Assembly: GCA_016934645.1 (NCBI GenBank)
Contig: JAFGSL010000661.1
Location: forward strand, 1 to 12,187
Reading direction: 5' to 3'
Length of the DNA: 12,187 nucleotides
Source: Anaerolineae bacterium
GTDB taxonomy: Bacteria > Chloroflexota > Anaerolineae > B4-G1 > SLSP01
Notes under the pieces: generated by a model
What the model saw: only the letters and a program-made list of their open reading frames with translations
Database searches by the model: none
Told to the model about the DNA's origin: nothing
Program-made: the position numbers and the translations under genes
In this document: positions 1 through 7,191 of the stretch, piece by piece
Layout of the letters: each line of letters begins with the position of its first letter
Numbering within the stretch: position 1 is the stretch's first letter

Positions 1-76
1 TCTACTCATCCTGACCGCCTAACACAGGAAGGGCTATTCGGTTGTTAAAGTACCAATTCTTGTCGGTTGTGTACAA

Positions 77-104
77 CTGACTGCTGACAGCTAATAGCTA
101 TTAA
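77..104. repeat. Degenerate heptamer tract at the 3' end of the permease gene
   Basis: Read on the plus strand this stretch divides into four 7-nt words: CTGACTG, CTGACAG, CTAATAG, CTATTAA. The last two words form the perfect 12-bp palindrome TAATAGCTATTA (92-103), which includes the permease stop codon. It is not a convincing terminator because the stem is AT-rich and no T-run follows on the minus strand. The rest of 1-76 shows no supportable gene, only an 8-bp direct repeat TCGGTTGT (38-45 and 63-70). The next gene of the locus presumably starts to the left of the window. Confidence 0.4.
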
Positions 105-955
105 ATCATATCCGCAAAGGTTTTTTCCATCTTTCGGAACTTGCTGATCCCCAGCCACAGGAAGAAGGCGACGATGACGAGGCTGAGGGCAAAGCCGGGC
201 CAGTAGATGGGGCTATCTCCGCCTAGAATGCACCAACGGAACCCGTCGATGACGCCCACCATCGGATTGAGGCTGTAGAGCAAGCGCCACTGCTCCGGGA
301 TGACACCACTGCTAAACCCCACGGGCGAGACGTACAGCCCAAACTGGACGACGAAGGGGATCACGTAGCGAAAATCGCGGTATTTCACATTGAGCGCTGT
401 GATCCACAACCCCGGTCCCAGGCTGGCCAACAGCGCCAGCAGGATGAATAAGGGCAGGAGCAGGATGTTCCAGCCCGGCGCGTAGCGGTAATAGAGCATC
501 ATCCCTACTAAAATAATGAAGCTGATTAAAAAGTCCACGAAGGCCGTCACCACCGTCGCGGTGGGGATGATCAGGCGCGGGAAGTAGACCTTGCTGATGA
601 GGTTGGCACTGCCGATCAGGCTGTTGGAGGCCTCCCCCAACGCCGTGGCAAAGAGCGACCAGGGCAGCATCGCGGCAAAGACCAGCAGGGGGTAGGGGGC
701 ATCCCCTTCGCTGGGCAGCTTGGCCAACCCGCCGAAGATCACGGAAAAAACGACCATGGTCAGGAAAGGCCTGATGAGGGCCCAGGCCACGCCGATGATC
801 GTCTGCTTGTAGCGCACCGAGATATCGCGCCAGGCCAGGATCAGGAAAAGCTCGCGGTAGCGCCACAGGTCGCGCCAGTAGTTCTTCTCGGCGCGGCCGG
901 GTTCGAGAACGATGATTGTCTCATTCACCGCCAAGTTCATTGCTTGTTCACTCAT
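101..955 (-). CDS. wzm: ABC-2 type polysaccharide export permease (Wzm/TagG-like)
   Basis: This 284-residue integral membrane protein matches the usual length of polysaccharide ABC-2 permeases. A cytoplasmic N-terminus (NYWRDLWRYRELF, about 25-37) is followed by the family hallmark 'RDISVRYKQTIIGVAWALIRP' region (about 43-63). Roughly six hydrophobic segments follow (about 53-75, 88-106, 128-152, 163-190, 197-215, 252-271), and the tail is basic and cytoplasmic (SKFRKMEK). The loop 'LNPMVGVIDGFRWCILGG' (229-246) is typical of the family. In the known system the permease pairs with a Wzt/TagH ATPase to export finished, lipid-linked polysaccharide. No ATPase gene is in the window; it should lie downstream, to the left. 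The ATG at 955 follows the preceding stop by 9 nt, and its GAGGTGA ribosome binding site contains that stop, which suggests translational coupling. Confidence 0.94.
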   Translation of the reverse strand: MSEQAMNLAVNETIIVLEPGRAEKNYWRDLWRYRELFLILAWRDISVRYKQTIIGVAWALIRPFLTMVVFSVIFGGLAKLPSEGDAPYPLLVFAAMLPWSLFATALGEASNSLIGSANLISKVYFPRLIIPTATVVTAFVDFLISFIILVGMMLYYRYAPGWNILLLPLFILLALLASLGPGLWITALNVKYRDFRYVIPFVVQFGLYVSPVGFSSGVIPEQWRLLYSLNPMVGVIDGFRWCILGGDSPIYWPGFALSLVIVAFFLWLGISKFRKMEKTFADMI

Positions 956-964
956 AATGGTTTG

Positions 965-2170
965 TCACCTCGCACGTCGCAGCCCGCGCAGCCAGCGGTA
1001 GGGGTAGTACAACGGCAGCAGCAGGCGGCTGGGAATACGATACTGATCCAGCATATAGTCCGCCGATGGAAAGAGGTTGCCCCACACGTAACGTAGACGC
1101 AGCCCCCATCCGCTGATGCTCGCCAGGCCGCTCCACATCTGCCGCGCCACGGGGTCCCCATCTACGAGCAAAGCGTAAGCCCGTTCTTCACCGCGCGAAG
1201 GGCGCAAGTGCTGCAGACGCTCCCATACCCCAGGCGGAATGGGCAAGGACCACATCGCGTGCGCGCGCGACAGCGCCTCTTGCAGTGGCAGCACCAGATC
1301 GTAGGCCCGCGCCCGCGCCAGGATCTGATCCCAATCGATTTGCTCGCGGTACAGGACGATCACCTCCGCCAGATCATAGAGCTGCCTGGCGTTGGCTCGC
1401 CCGCACCCACCGTGCTGCAGCAAGTGCCCACACAGGTGCAGAACCTGCGCCTCGGGACTCAATACACGCACCGGCACAGTTCCCAGACGCGCGGCGCGCG
1501 CTGTCTGCCATAGCCATCCGGTCGGAATGGTGCGTTGGTAATAGAGTGGGGCGAGCAGCCGCCAGTGGATCTCGATCGGCCGCGTCTCCGCATCCCCGGC
1601 CTTGCTCATCATGATCTGGTTGCGAAAAGCACGAATAAAGCCGGGGCGGAACTCGCCGTAGGGTTGCTCGTAGCCCAACGCAGCGAGCACGCGCAACGCG
1701 CCATCCACATCCTCTTCGTGCACCAGCAGGTCGAAATCGCCCATGGGCCGCAGGGCCAAGTTACTGTACACCGCCTGCGCCAGTGCCGCCCCCTTGAGCA
1801 GGATGACGTTGATCTCCTCGTCCGCCAGGCAGCGCAGTACTTCCTCCAGACGGTGAAAACGGAGCAGGTTGATCTTGGCTACGCCGTAGTAGTCCAGGCG
1901 CAGACTCTCCTCGATCTGTGCGGGTAGCAAGCCTTGTCCGCGAACGGCATCGTAAACTATCGGAGAGACGCCTTCAGCGCGCGCTGCCTGGAGAAAATCA
2001 TCCCACGCGACGCCATCCCGCGCTGCCAGCGCGCGCGCCTCCTCCAGCGTCTCGCGGTCCCAACGCCCGCGCAGGATCAGGTGAAGGAGCTTCTCGCCGG
2101 GGTGCAGGGTCTGGTGGTCGATAGTGTATTTCTCGTCCGTGTCTTCGGCTGTGATCATGATGTCACTCAC
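965..2170 (-). CDS. Nucleotidyltransferase-fold family protein (NTP_transf_5-like)
   Basis: The 401-residue protein has no signal peptide or membrane segments and is probably cytoplasmic. It carries the pattern of the uncharacterised nucleotidyltransferase family (Pfam NTP_transf_5): 'ILLKGAALA' (about 123-131), then 'RPMGDFDLLV' (141-150) with the paired acidic residues D145 and D147 expected to bind metal, and 'IEIHWRL' (199-205). A helical C-terminal half includes 'HLCGHLLQHGG' and 'RQLYDLAEVI'. Members are common in surface-polysaccharide and some peptide-modification loci, but I know of no firmly established substrate. The first start is GTG at 2170, with no clear ribosome binding site. 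An ATG four codons in (2158) is an equal alternative. The gene sits between a flippase and an ABC permease, so a role in modifying the exported glycan is plausible but only inferred. Confidence 0.8.
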   Translation of the reverse strand: MSDIMITAEDTDEKYTIDHQTLHPGEKLLHLILRGRWDRETLEEARALAARDGVAWDDFLQAARAEGVSPIVYDAVRGQGLLPAQIEESLRLDYYGVAKINLLRFHRLEEVLRCLADEEINVILLKGAALAQAVYSNLALRPMGDFDLLVHEEDVDGALRVLAALGYEQPYGEFRPGFIRAFRNQIMMSKAGDAETRPIEIHWRLLAPLYYQRTIPTGWLWQTARAARLGTVPVRVLSPEAQVLHLCGHLLQHGGCGRANARQLYDLAEVIVLYREQIDWDQILARARAYDLVLPLQEALSRAHAMWSLPIPPGVWERLQHLRPSRGEERAYALLVDGDPVARQMWSGLASISGWGLRLRYVWGNLFPSADYMLDQYRIPSRLLLPLYYPYRWLRGLRRAR

Positions 2171-2179
2171 GGGGGGCTT

Positions 2180-2223
2180 TAGTCGTTGGTCCGGTAGTCG
2201 TTAGTCTTGTTGTTGCGTTGGCG
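2180..2223. repeat. Degenerate heptamer repeat between flippase and nucleotidyltransferase genes
   Basis: The 63-nt gap between the two genes is almost filled by related short words. TAGTCGTTGGTC (2180-2191) and TAGTCGTTAGTC (2195-2206) are 12-nt direct repeats with one mismatch, and they are followed by decaying copies with a roughly 7-nt rhythm (AGTCTTG, TTGTTGC, GTTGGCG). On the transcribed strand the unit reads AACGACT. The tract displaces any normal ribosome binding site for the downstream gene. Confidence 0.5.
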
Positions 2224-2233
2224 CGGTTGGCCA

Positions 2234-3811
2234 TCATTTGCTTCCGGCCTTCGTCACGTTCTGCAGGAAGGAACCGATCACCGATTTTAAATCCAGTCGC
2301 CGGTCCAGTTCGTAGAACGCGTACAAAGCAGAGGTCAGGATCAGAAGTCCCCCCACGCCATAAACCCAGGGCGCAGCCAACACCTTCACGGCGGCAAAGC
2401 ACAAAACGCCCAGCAGCAGTTGGATGCCGAAGACGCGATAGAACTCGCCACTGAAGCCAAAGGCATACCGGCGTCTTGCCACGATGTAAACCTGCACCAG
2501 GTAGAGCATATAGGCCGCCAGAAAGGAGATGCCCAACCCGTCAAGCCCGGCGAGCGCGTACCCCGCAACGTTGAACCCGAGGATATAGCAGTTGGCGGCT
2601 ACCTCGTTCCAGAAGTAGAGCTTCGACGCGCCCTTCGCCAGCAGGATGTAGCCAATGGCCCAACTGACTGCCTTGAAGTACATGCCCAGGGCCGACCAGT
2701 GGATCATCCCGTTGACCGCGACGAAGTCCCGTGAATACAGCAAGATAACGATCCAGTTGATGGCGACCAGGAAGACGTTGAGAATCGGGGCCAGAATCAG
2801 GATGGCGATCTCTGCCTGCTGGTTGATCAGGTTCCGCGCCAGTCCGTTGTCGTGGGCCACGCTGGCAAGGCGCGGGTAATAATCGGTATCCATCGCCGCA
2901 AAGATCATGCCCACGTAGGTGGTGATCAGCGCCGCCCCGGCCTTGTACAGCCCCACCTGGTCGACGCCGCCCCGGTTGCTGATAAAGATGTTGAGCACGT
3001 AGGTCGTGGCCGTGGTGATCAGGCCGCCCAGACTTAGCATCAAGCCCATCCGGAGCATACTTTTGCCCTCGACGAGGGTCGTGCGCCAGCTCACGTCCAC
3101 CTTCTGAAGCTGAACTTTCCTGGCAAAATACCAGGAGAGCGCCAGCGAGAGCAGCGAGCTCAGGATAATGACGGGCACGATGCCATCCGTCCGCCAGAAG
3201 TAGTAGAGCGGGACGGAAACGAGCAAGACCAGAACCATGGCCGCCACGTTGGCCTGCGCCAGGTATTGCAGTTTCTGCAGCCCCTGCAGGATTACCATCT
3301 GTCCCGCACTGATCTGGGCAAACAGAAGCGTGACCGAAATCCAGACAATGGCCAGGGTAAATTCCCGGTTCCCGAAGTTTAATTGGCTCAACCAGGGTGA
3401 CAACCCCGCCGTGATCACAACCCCTAAAAGCCCGGTGATCCAGACCCAGCGGCGCAGGACGACGGCAATGGTCGCCACGCGTTCAGGATCTCCCGACGCA
3501 TTAGCCGCGGCCACATCCTTGACCGCACTGGTTCTCAACCCGAAATTGGTGAGGCCACCTACCAGCGTCGTAGTCCCGGTCAGCAGGCCGGCAATCCCCA
3601 CGCCGGCCGGTCCCAGCAGCAGCGCAATAATCTTGGAACGCACGATGGAGATGAGGATGTTGAAGACCTGTACCCCGCCGAAGAGGGAGGTGGCTTTGAA
3701 AATTCCCCGGTAGGCCTTGCGCTGGCCTGCTAGGGGAGGGGAATCCTCAGTGCGCTGGGCCGCTTCGTGGGCAGGGGCAGAGGCTGGCGACTGCGTTTCC
3801 ATCATTGTCAC
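2234..3811 (-). CDS. wzx: Wzx-type O-antigen/exopolysaccharide flippase
   Basis: The 525-residue polytopic membrane protein belongs to the polysaccharide transporter branch of the MOP superfamily. After an Ala/Pro/Gln-rich cytoplasmic tail of about 33 residues comes the conserved entry 'YRGIFKATSLFGG' (34-46), then 'RSKIIALLLGPAGVGIAGL' (58-76) and 'NFGLRTSAVKDVA' (89-101), a signature of WzxE-like translocases. About twelve to fourteen hydrophobic helices follow to near the C-terminus. Known family members flip undecaprenyl-linked repeat units across the inner membrane. The first start is a GTG at 3811 whose GTGA overlaps the upstream stop by 4 nt; in-frame ATGs at 3805 and 3802 are alternatives. 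No clear ribosome binding site is present, so coupling to the preceding gene is likely. Confidence 0.93.
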   Translation of the reverse strand: MTMMETQSPASAPAHEAAQRTEDSPPLAGQRKAYRGIFKATSLFGGVQVFNILISIVRSKIIALLLGPAGVGIAGLLTGTTTLVGGLTNFGLRTSAVKDVAAANASGDPERVATIAVVLRRWVWITGLLGVVITAGLSPWLSQLNFGNREFTLAIVWISVTLLFAQISAGQMVILQGLQKLQYLAQANVAAMVLVLLVSVPLYYFWRTDGIVPVIILSSLLSLALSWYFARKVQLQKVDVSWRTTLVEGKSMLRMGLMLSLGGLITTATTYVLNIFISNRGGVDQVGLYKAGAALITTYVGMIFAAMDTDYYPRLASVAHDNGLARNLINQQAEIAILILAPILNVFLVAINWIVILLYSRDFVAVNGMIHWSALGMYFKAVSWAIGYILLAKGASKLYFWNEVAANCYILGFNVAGYALAGLDGLGISFLAAYMLYLVQVYIVARRRYAFGFSGEFYRVFGIQLLLGVLCFAAVKVLAAPWVYGVGGLLILTSALYAFYELDRRLDLKSVIGSFLQNVTKAGSK

Positions 3812-4782
3812 GCTATCGCGTCGATCATCGCGATGTAGGCATCATAGTTGCGGATGTAGTCATCGGGATCGTAGGGGGCCGACGCGAGGACCAGCAAGAG
3901 CGCGTCGGGCGTGTAATTGTACTGCGTGGCCCAGATCATAGGCGGCACGTGCAGACCCACTGCTGGGTTATCGAGTACCACTTCGCGCCGGTCGCGCCCG
4001 TTGTCGACGACGACCGAGCAGGAACCACGTACGCAGATCAGGAATTGATGTAGTGTCTTGTGGGCATGCTCACCGCGTACTTCTTTCGAGGGCACATTGT
4101 AAACCAGGAAATAGCGATGCGGCACAAAGGGGAGGTCCTTGCTGTACTCGCCCACGGAAAGATCGCCGCGCATATCCGACGCTCGCGGCATCTGGTAGAG
4201 CCTGACCCCTTCCAGGACATCGACAGGTTCACTAGGCTGGGCCGCCCGGCTCGGGATAATGTCCGCTGAATCCCGTTCGGCGGTCGAGACATAGCCTCTG
4301 ATGCGAGCGGGATTCCCCATCACAATGGCATTGGGTGGGACATTGCGCGTGACTACGGCACCAGCCCCCACCATCGCGTTCCGCCCGATCTCGATGCCGG
4401 GCAGGAGGGTGGCATTGGCCCCAATCGACGCTCCGTGCCGTACAATCGTGCGGGCAAAGGACTCGGGGTATTGCTTGCTGCGTGGGAAGGGGTCGTTGGT
4501 AAAGGTTGCGTTCGGTCCGATAAAGACGTCATCTTCCAGCGTGACACCATCCCAGACCTGGACCCCACACTTGATGGTCACACGATCACCAATCACGACA
4601 TCGTTTTCGATAAAGACGTTGTCGCATACATTGCAGTCTTCACCGAGTATGGCGCCCGGCAGAATGTGCGCAAAGGCCCACACGCGGGTATGTTTGCCAA
4701 CTTGAGCGCCCGGCTCAACGATGGCATGCTTATGCACAAAAACTGCTGAGTTTTGCGAGGCGTTCTTTTTATTCTCTGGCAT
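3808..4782 (-). CDS. Bifunctional sugar N-acyltransferase / dTDP-sugar 3,4-ketoisomerase (FdtD/WxcM-like)
   Basis: This 324-residue two-domain enzyme has an N-terminal left-handed beta-helix (about 15-165) made of hexapeptide repeats such as 'VGKHTRVWAFAHI' and 'IGDRVTIKCGVQV'. It contains the loop 'FTNDPFPRS' (N96, D97) typical of nucleotide-sugar N-acyltransferases and ends in 'GNPARIRGYV'. The C-terminal cupin (about 190-324) carries 'DMRGDLSVGEY', 'RGEHAHK' (236-242, the histidines expected at the isomerase active site) and 'DPDDYIRNYDAYI', all typical of FdtA/QdtA ketoisomerases. The same domain order is known in Shewanella FdtD and Xanthomonas WxcM, which act on dTDP-4-keto-6-deoxyglucose and on the derived 3-amino sugar. 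An in-frame TTG at 4824 could add 14 residues. I prefer the ATG at 4782 because the family starts near there and the extra region falls in an inverted repeat. Confidence 0.92.
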   Translation of the reverse strand: MPENKKNASQNSAVFVHKHAIVEPGAQVGKHTRVWAFAHILPGAILGEDCNVCDNVFIENDVVIGDRVTIKCGVQVWDGVTLEDDVFIGPNATFTNDPFPRSKQYPESFARTIVRHGASIGANATLLPGIEIGRNAMVGAGAVVTRNVPPNAIVMGNPARIRGYVSTAERDSADIIPSRAAQPSEPVDVLEGVRLYQMPRASDMRGDLSVGEYSKDLPFVPHRYFLVYNVPSKEVRGEHAHKTLHQFLICVRGSCSVVVDNGRDRREVVLDNPAVGLHVPPMIWATQYNYTPDALLLVLASAPYDPDDYIRNYDAYIAMIDAIA

Positions 4783-4819
4783 ATGTTTCAGATTTCCGCG
4801 TTGATTCTGGGTATTGAAC

Positions 4820-4872
4820 AGCAAACTTTGCTCTGGCTACTTAGAAAGTTGTGTTTGGATCAGTAGTTTGCT
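4820..4872 (-). repeat. Imperfect inverted repeat in the dehydratase/FdtD-like intergenic gap
   Basis: AGCAAAC (4820-4826) and GTTTGCT (4866-4872) are perfect 7-nt inverted arms. An inner pair, CTACT and AGTAG on the transcribed strand, extends the fold across a 10-nt asymmetric bulge. It begins just after the dehydratase stop (4876-4878). There is no T-run after it, so it is not a standard intrinsic terminator; an mRNA processing or stabilising hairpin within the operon is possible. The rest of the 93-nt gap shows no promoter I would defend. Confidence 0.4.
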
Positions 4873-4875
4873 TTC

Positions 4876-6798
4876 TCACCGTGTTGATTCTTCCCCCATG
4901 TATCCTGGCGCCAGCGCCCCCAATTGTACCATGATTTCTTCGTAGTCTCCTGCGCTCGCTGCCTCCAACAACCGCCCCACGTCCTCCTCGACCTGCTCCA
5001 CTGCAATGTGCCCGTTCTGCGCGAAGAAGATCTTCTGGTGGCGGCTGCGGGCGTGATGTTCATTGGTAGCGAACAGCTCTTCATAGAGCTTCTCGCCAGG
5101 GCGCAGGCCGGTGAAGACGATGTCGATGTCCTTGCCCTCTTCCAGGCCGGAGAGGCGGATGACGTCGCGGGCCAGGTCGACGATCTTGACCGGTTGGCCC
5201 ATGTCGAGCACGAAGACCTCGCCGCCCTGACCCAGGGTGGCGGCCTGCAGCACCAGTTGCGCGGCTTCAGGAATGGTCATAAAGTAACGCTCGACGTCGG
5301 GATGGGTGATGGTGAGCGGGCCGCCGGCGGCGATCTGTTGTTGGAATAGCGGGATCACGCTGCCCCGGCTGCCCAGGACGTTGCCGAAGCGCACGGCTAC
5401 AAAGGCGCGCCCGCTGCGCTGGGCGGCAACACGTACCAGCGACTCGGCCACGTGCTTGGTTGCCCCCATAATGTTGCGCGGCTCGACGGCCTTGTCTGTG
5501 GAGATGAGGACGAAGTGCTCCACACCCCAGGTTTCTGCGGCGTGGAGTAAGGTGCGGGTCCCGCCTACGTTGTTGGTCACGGCTTCCAACGGATTGGCCT
5601 CCATCAGTGGCACGTGTTTGTGCGCCGCCGCGTGGAAGATGATCTCCGGCTTGTGTTGTGCAAAGACCTGATCCACACGCCCCGCGTCGCGCACGTCAGC
5701 GATGACGGCATGGAGCGTCAGGTCGGGGAAGTGCTCGCACAGTTCTTTGTGGATGTGGTAGATGGAGTTTTCGCCGTGGCCCAGAAGGACTAAGGCCGCT
5801 GGCTTACAGCGCGCGATCTGCCGGCACAGCTCCGAACCGATGGAGCCACCCGCGCCGGTCACCAGCACACAGTGCCCGCTTAAAAGTGCGGCGACCTCGG
5901 CGCTATCGCTTTGCACCTGGGGGCGGGCCAGCAGGTCGGTCACGTTCACCGGACGGAAGCGCTGCACCTGTACCTGCTCAGAGATCAGTTCGTAAACGCC
6001 GGGCAGCGTCAACACGTCGGCTGGCGTCTGGCGGCAGATTCCAACAATGCGTCGCATCTCGTCGGAGGTGGCTGTGGGGATGGCGATTAGGATTTGCTGC
6101 ACGTGCAGTGTCTTGACCAGAGCAGGGATATCCTCTGCTGCTCCAAGTACGCGCACGTCCCCGCCGAGTGTCATCCCTTTTTTGGCGGGATCATCGTCCA
6201 CAAATCCCACCGGCAGCAGGCCCAGTTCTGGGTTGCGGTTGATTTCCAGGAGGGTGGTGTAGCCGGCTTTACCTGCACCGATGATCAGCACCCGCTTCTG
6301 GGGATGCGTACCGGTCTTGCGTTCCCTTTTTAGCGCATTGTAGTACAGCCAGCGCAAAAGCAGGCGCGGCGCGACCACAGCATAGCCTGACAGAAAGAGG
6401 TCCAAGAGAGGGATTGAGAGGGGGAACTGCGGCAGGGATAGAATATGCAAGACGACCAGCGCGATGCTCGTGGTGATGATCTCACCGGCGACGACAGCCT
6501 TAACCATCAGGTCCAGTTCCGGCATGCTGGCGAAGGGCCAGTAGCGGCTGTAGCCATCTAGCTTCAACAGCACAACAATCTTGACGCAGAACGCCACAGT
6601 GGCAAACACAAGCGCCGTGTGGCTGTACCCGCCGATGTCCAGGCTGCGCAAGTCAAGCCGCAGTACAAAGGCAAAGTACGCGGCCAGCGGTATGGTAAGC
6701 ATATCGACTAGCAGCAAGTAGCGGTTGCGCACTTGCAACGTGCGCAGCCCCAACGCTAACGGCCTAGGTGATTTCTGCCGGTTTGTTGCGCGCAACAA
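4876..6798 (-). CDS. Membrane-anchored nucleotide-sugar 4,6-dehydratase/epimerase (FlaA1/CapD/WbpM family)
   Basis: At 640 residues this has the full length of the long membrane-bound branch of the extended SDR family. The N-terminus has four hydrophobic segments (about 26-48, 61-80, 97-120, 125-152). The first Rossmann-like domain has 'GAGKAG' (174-179). The catalytic domain has the NAD(P) motif 'TGAGGSIGSEL' (314-324), 'ISTDKAVEP' (432-440) and 'NIMGATK' (442-448). M444 and K448 replace the usual YxxxK, as in the known Ser/Thr-Met-Lys catalytic triad of PglF/WbpM-type UDP-GlcNAc 4,6-dehydratases. 'LRPGEKLYEEL' (565-575) is also standard for the family. Its product would feed synthesis of amino-deoxy sugars. 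The start is TTG at 6798, supported by GGGGGAG six nt upstream and an in-frame stop eight codons further upstream. Confidence 0.94.
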   Translation of the reverse strand: MLRATNRQKSPRPLALGLRTLQVRNRYLLLVDMLTIPLAAYFAFVLRLDLRSLDIGGYSHTALVFATVAFCVKIVVLLKLDGYSRYWPFASMPELDLMVKAVVAGEIITTSIALVVLHILSLPQFPLSIPLLDLFLSGYAVVAPRLLLRWLYYNALKRERKTGTHPQKRVLIIGAGKAGYTTLLEINRNPELGLLPVGFVDDDPAKKGMTLGGDVRVLGAAEDIPALVKTLHVQQILIAIPTATSDEMRRIVGICRQTPADVLTLPGVYELISEQVQVQRFRPVNVTDLLARPQVQSDSAEVAALLSGHCVLVTGAGGSIGSELCRQIARCKPAALVLLGHGENSIYHIHKELCEHFPDLTLHAVIADVRDAGRVDQVFAQHKPEIIFHAAAHKHVPLMEANPLEAVTNNVGGTRTLLHAAETWGVEHFVLISTDKAVEPRNIMGATKHVAESLVRVAAQRSGRAFVAVRFGNVLGSRGSVIPLFQQQIAAGGPLTITHPDVERYFMTIPEAAQLVLQAATLGQGGEVFVLDMGQPVKIVDLARDVIRLSGLEEGKDIDIVFTGLRPGEKLYEELFATNEHHARSRHQKIFFAQNGHIAVEQVEEDVGRLLEAASAGDYEEIMVQLGALAPGYMGEESTR

Positions 6799-6804
6799 GA
6801 ATCT

Positions 6805-6813
6805 CTCCCCCTC
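6805..6813 (-). promoter_or_regulatory. Ribosome binding site that supports the TTG start of the dehydratase gene
   Basis: The transcribed strand reads GAGGGGGAG, then six nt, then TTG (6798-6796). No ATG occurs in frame until residue 33, which lies inside the first membrane helix, so this purine-rich site decides in favour of the TTG start. Confidence 0.65.
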
Positions 6814-6851
6814 GGAGTTTTATAGAATCTGTGACTGGTGGATACGGCGGA

Positions 6852-7157
6852 TCAGTGGTCTATCTGTTTTCCCTTCCACTGAGCACTCAGGAGGAGCACC
6901 AGGGCACCGCCGACGAGAAAGACCCCGGTCAGGATGAAAAATCCATTGCCTTGCGCGTTATTGCCGGACGGTGGAAGGAGAGGGATGGGCGTGGCTGTCG
7001 GAGTTCCTACGACAGCGGTCGCGACGATTGCAGTCGCGGGTGGCAGGGTCTGGTTGAGCGAACTCTGTTCAGGCGTAGCCCAGACAACAGGGATAGAAGC
7101 CAAGAGTGCAAATAATACCACAATGATGCCCCAAATTCCCAAACGCAATATTTTCAT
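6852..7157 (-). CDS. Small secreted, C-terminally membrane-anchored protein with Thr/Pro linker
   Basis: This 101-residue protein has no family I recognise. The n-region (MKILRLG) and hydrophobic core (IIVVLFALLASIPVVWA) make a signal peptide with a likely cut after Ala27. A short exported segment follows, with a Thr/Pro/Ala linker (GTPTATPIPLLP, 51-62), then 'LPPSG' (61-65), a single hydrophobic helix (about 73-91) and a basic tail (WKGKQ). The tail arrangement resembles a cell-wall sorting signal, though the sorted product would be under 40 residues. ATG at 7157 follows an exceptionally strong ribosome binding site. It stands 53 nt before the polysaccharide dehydratase gene, has its own upstream promoter and leader, and may be the first gene of that operon. 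The TPTATP linker is typical of Chloroflexota secreted proteins. Confidence 0.72.
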   Translation of the reverse strand: MKILRLGIWGIIVVLFALLASIPVVWATPEQSSLNQTLPPATAIVATAVVGTPTATPIPLLPPSGNNAQGNGFFILTGVFLVGGALVLLLSAQWKGKQIDH

Positions 7158-7164
7158 TGATATA

Positions 7165-7175
7165 CCTCCTCCTCC
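7165..7175 (-). promoter_or_regulatory. Strong Shine-Dalgarno site preceded by overlapping palindromes
   Basis: The transcribed strand carries GGAGGAGGAGG, ending 7 nt before the ATG at 7157. Two overlapping palindromes, CCAATTGG (7174-7181) and TTGGCCAA (7178-7185), abut it on the 5' side. The site predicts efficient translation unless it is sequestered by the leader. Confidence 0.8.
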
Positions 7176-7191
7176 AATTGGCCAAAAGTCT

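Noticed and set aside
43..77. TTGTAC ... TACTTT on the minus strand as a promoter for the next gene to the left
   Set aside because: The -10 matches the consensus at only four of six positions, the spacer is 18 nt, and no start codon is visible in the window to support it.
1208..1927. Several overlapping plus-strand open frames opposite the nucleotidyltransferase gene
   Set aside because: They are shadows of the minus-strand gene, lack ribosome binding sites and have compositions typical of antisense reading.
4783..4824. TTG start at 4824 for the FdtD-like gene
   Set aside because: It would add 14 residues without family similarity, has no ribosome binding site and starts inside an inverted repeat. 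The ATG at 4782 fits known N-termini better.
6819..6824. TATAAA on the minus strand upstream of the dehydratase as a -10 box
   Set aside because: There is no -35 at suitable distance, and the start of transcription would fall inside or next to the ribosome binding site.
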